Below are positions 12,924 through 13,883 of a DNA stretch of 13,883 bases, in pieces. Position 1 is the first letter of the stretch. Each line of letters starts with the position of its first letter. Below the pieces are notes generated by a model, which had not been told where the DNA came from, did no database searches, and was given only the letters and a program-made list of their open reading frames with translations. The translations under genes were made by a program, and so were the position numbers. Source of the stretch: Acidobacteriota bacterium (GTDB lineage: Bacteria > Acidobacteriota > Thermoanaerobaculia > Multivoradales > JAHZIX01); assembly GCA_020439725.1 (NCBI GenBank), contig JAGQSE010000628.1, positions 1 to 13,883 on the forward strand. The letters are read 5' to 3'.

Positions 12924-13883
12924 GCCCCGGCTCCACCGTCGCCGCGATCGTAGGCCACGCTCGGCGTTCTCCCGAGCAGCCCTGGCTCTTCTACCGTCCC
13001 GAGCTCGATTGGCGCTGGCGCTCCTGGCGCCAGGTCGCGGCGCAGCTCGCAGCGGGTCCTCGCCCGGCCGGAAACACCGCCCGCCCGCCTGCTGCGGGTG
13101 CCGTCCTCTACCCCTCCTTCGCGCATCCCGACGTCCTCGCCTTCGACCTGGCGGTCAGCGCCGCCGGACTCTCGGCGGTTCCGCTGGCGCCGGAGACCTG
13201 GCCGCCGTCCGCGGAGCTCGTGGCGCACGTCGGGGCCACCGCCCTCGGCCGGTTGGGTCACGGTCTCGTCGGCCTGCCCAAGCGCGCCGCCGATCCGGTG
13301 GTGGCCAGCCTCCCGCGGCTCGAGCCTGCGCCGGCCCCGGGGACCTTTGAATCTGTCGACCTGGCGGCGGCGGATCCCGGTCCGGCCGGTGATGTCTGGG
13401 TCGGGGCGCCCGACGTGCCGCGACGGCTTTCCCAAGACGAGCTCCTGGCCGCCGTCGAGCACCACCTCGGTCCCCTGCCCTCGGCGGATCGTCGCGACGT
13501 CCTCGTCGTCGGCCGTTCCCTGGCAGAGCCCTACCAGCGGCTCCTGGCTACTTGGGCGGCGCTCACCGGTGCGGCCCTGGTCCTCGATCCCGAAGCGGCG
13601 CGGACACCGGCGATCGAGACCGTCCGCTGGGTGCGTCCGACGCTGCTCCACGGCACCGCCGCCGAGCTCGGCGAGCTCCACCGCCGTCTCGACCCGCGGC
13701 TTCGGAGAGGCAGCCTGAGCCGCCGCTGGCTGTCCCTTCTCAAGCCTCCTTGTGACCGTGTCCGGGCGCTCCTCGTGCTCGGGCCCGAGCCCCTGGCCCC
13801 GGCCGTCGAGGAGTTCTGGCGCGGCGTGGGAGCGGCCGTGCTCCACCTCGCGACGTCTCCTTTCGATCCTGGGCCTTTCGATC
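12920..13883 (+). CDS. Acyl-CoA synthetase-like (AMP-binding family) protein, divergent, 3' end outside window
   Basis: A frame with TTG start at 12920 (GGAG at 12905-12908 and AGG at 12910-12912 upstream) stays open to the window end, 321 codons. It overlaps the previous stop as TTGA. No ATG or better start exists in this frame, and G/C third positions are consistent throughout. The N-terminus looks like adenylate-forming enzymes: VAAIVGHARRSPEQPWLFYR and SWRQVAAQLA, then VLYPSFAHPDVLAFDLAVSA with AAGLSAVPLAPE. Later RRDVLVVGRSLAEPYQRLLA and VRWVRPTLLHGT match the segments after the ATP-binding loop in long-chain acyl-CoA synthetases. Where the T-S-G-T-T-G-x-P-K-G loop should be, the sequence is GDVWVGAPDVPRRLSQDELL (158 on), lacking the Thr/Ser/Gly and Lys. 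Adenylation by the usual mechanism is therefore doubtful. The C-terminal half is missing, so other core motifs cannot be checked. Confidence 0.7.
   Translation, partial: MSPGSTVAAIVGHARRSPEQPWLFYRPELDWRWRSWRQVAAQLAAGPRPAGNTARPPAAGAVLYPSFAHPDVLAFDLAVSAAGLSAVPLAPETWPPSAELVAHVGATALGRLGHGLVGLPKRAADPVVASLPRLEPAPAPGTFESVDLAAADPGPAGDVWVGAPDVPRRLSQDELLAAVEHHLGPLPSADRRDVLVVGRSLAEPYQRLLATWAALTGAALVLDPEAARTPAIETVRWVRPTLLHGTAAELGELHRRLDPRLRRGSLSRRWLSLLKPPCDRVRALLVLGPEPLAPAVEEFWRGVGAAVLHLATSPFDPGPFD

Noticed and set aside
12548..13846. Long N-terminal extension of the exonuclease frame upstream of MKIHLVDGT
   Set aside because: Family members start at the equivalent of MKIHLVD, and the extension is antisense to the PHA-like and synthetase-like genes with no recognisable domain.

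Overview
The window is GC-rich DNA (roughly 70% by eye) with tightly packed genes. Start/stop overlaps are common and third codon positions are strongly G/C. The gene content is chromosomal and suits a high-GC Gram-negative bacterium: a chemosensory operon, a periplasmic BepA/YfgC-type M48 protease, a DUF502 membrane protein, secreted TPR proteins and a minimal zincin. The mixture resembles Acidobacteriota (Thermoanaerobaculia/Holophagae-like), but that is an impression from family content; no rRNA or marker gene is present to prove it. No phage, plasmid, IS transposase, tRNA or CRISPR array was seen.

Region 1 (1-3307, + strand) is the 3' part of a chemosensory operon. It holds a HEAT-repeat protein (5' end outside the window), CheR, CheB and CheW. 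The first three genes overlap by 4 bp each (GTGA, ATGA), so they are probably translationally coupled; CheW follows after 94 bp. CheA and receptors are not in view. CheR methylates and CheB demethylates receptors, CheW couples receptor to kinase, and the HEAT protein is the unusual partner.

Region 2 (3372-6218, + strand) has a large polytopic M28 metallopeptidase of ERMP1/Fxna-like layout. An unexplained leader with a 12-bp palindrome and a hairpin follows, then a 66-residue exported peptide. The convergent junction at 6219-6393 carries GC-rich hairpins and a 13-bp triplication that places stop codons in all three frames at the end of the next gene.

Region 3 (6381-9006, - strand) encodes a DUF502 membrane protein and downstream of it a secreted M48 metalloprotease with a helical/TPR-like tail. 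A divergent promoter region separates it from region 4 (9084-11128, + strand), a secreted TPR protein overlapping a minimal zincin-type metallopeptidase gene.

Region 4b (11129-11671) contains no credible gene but is dense in palindromic repeats of three families: three REP-like GGTGCGC/GCGCACC units, a 113-bp inverted-repeat element built from three copies of GGGGACACGATAC, and a GTTCCCAC/GTGGGAAC palindrome. One REP unit shares the stop codon of the next gene.

Region 5 (11672-13883) has a stand-alone 5'-3' exonuclease (- strand). Divergent from it are a small PHA-granule-region-like protein and, overlapping its stop codon with a TTG start, an acyl-CoA-synthetase-like protein that appears to have lost the ATP-binding signature. 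That last gene runs off the window end.

The best candidates for something undescribed are the degenerate adenylate-forming protein coupled to the PHA-like protein, the layered repeat region, the HEAT-CheR coupling and the three-frame stop triplication.
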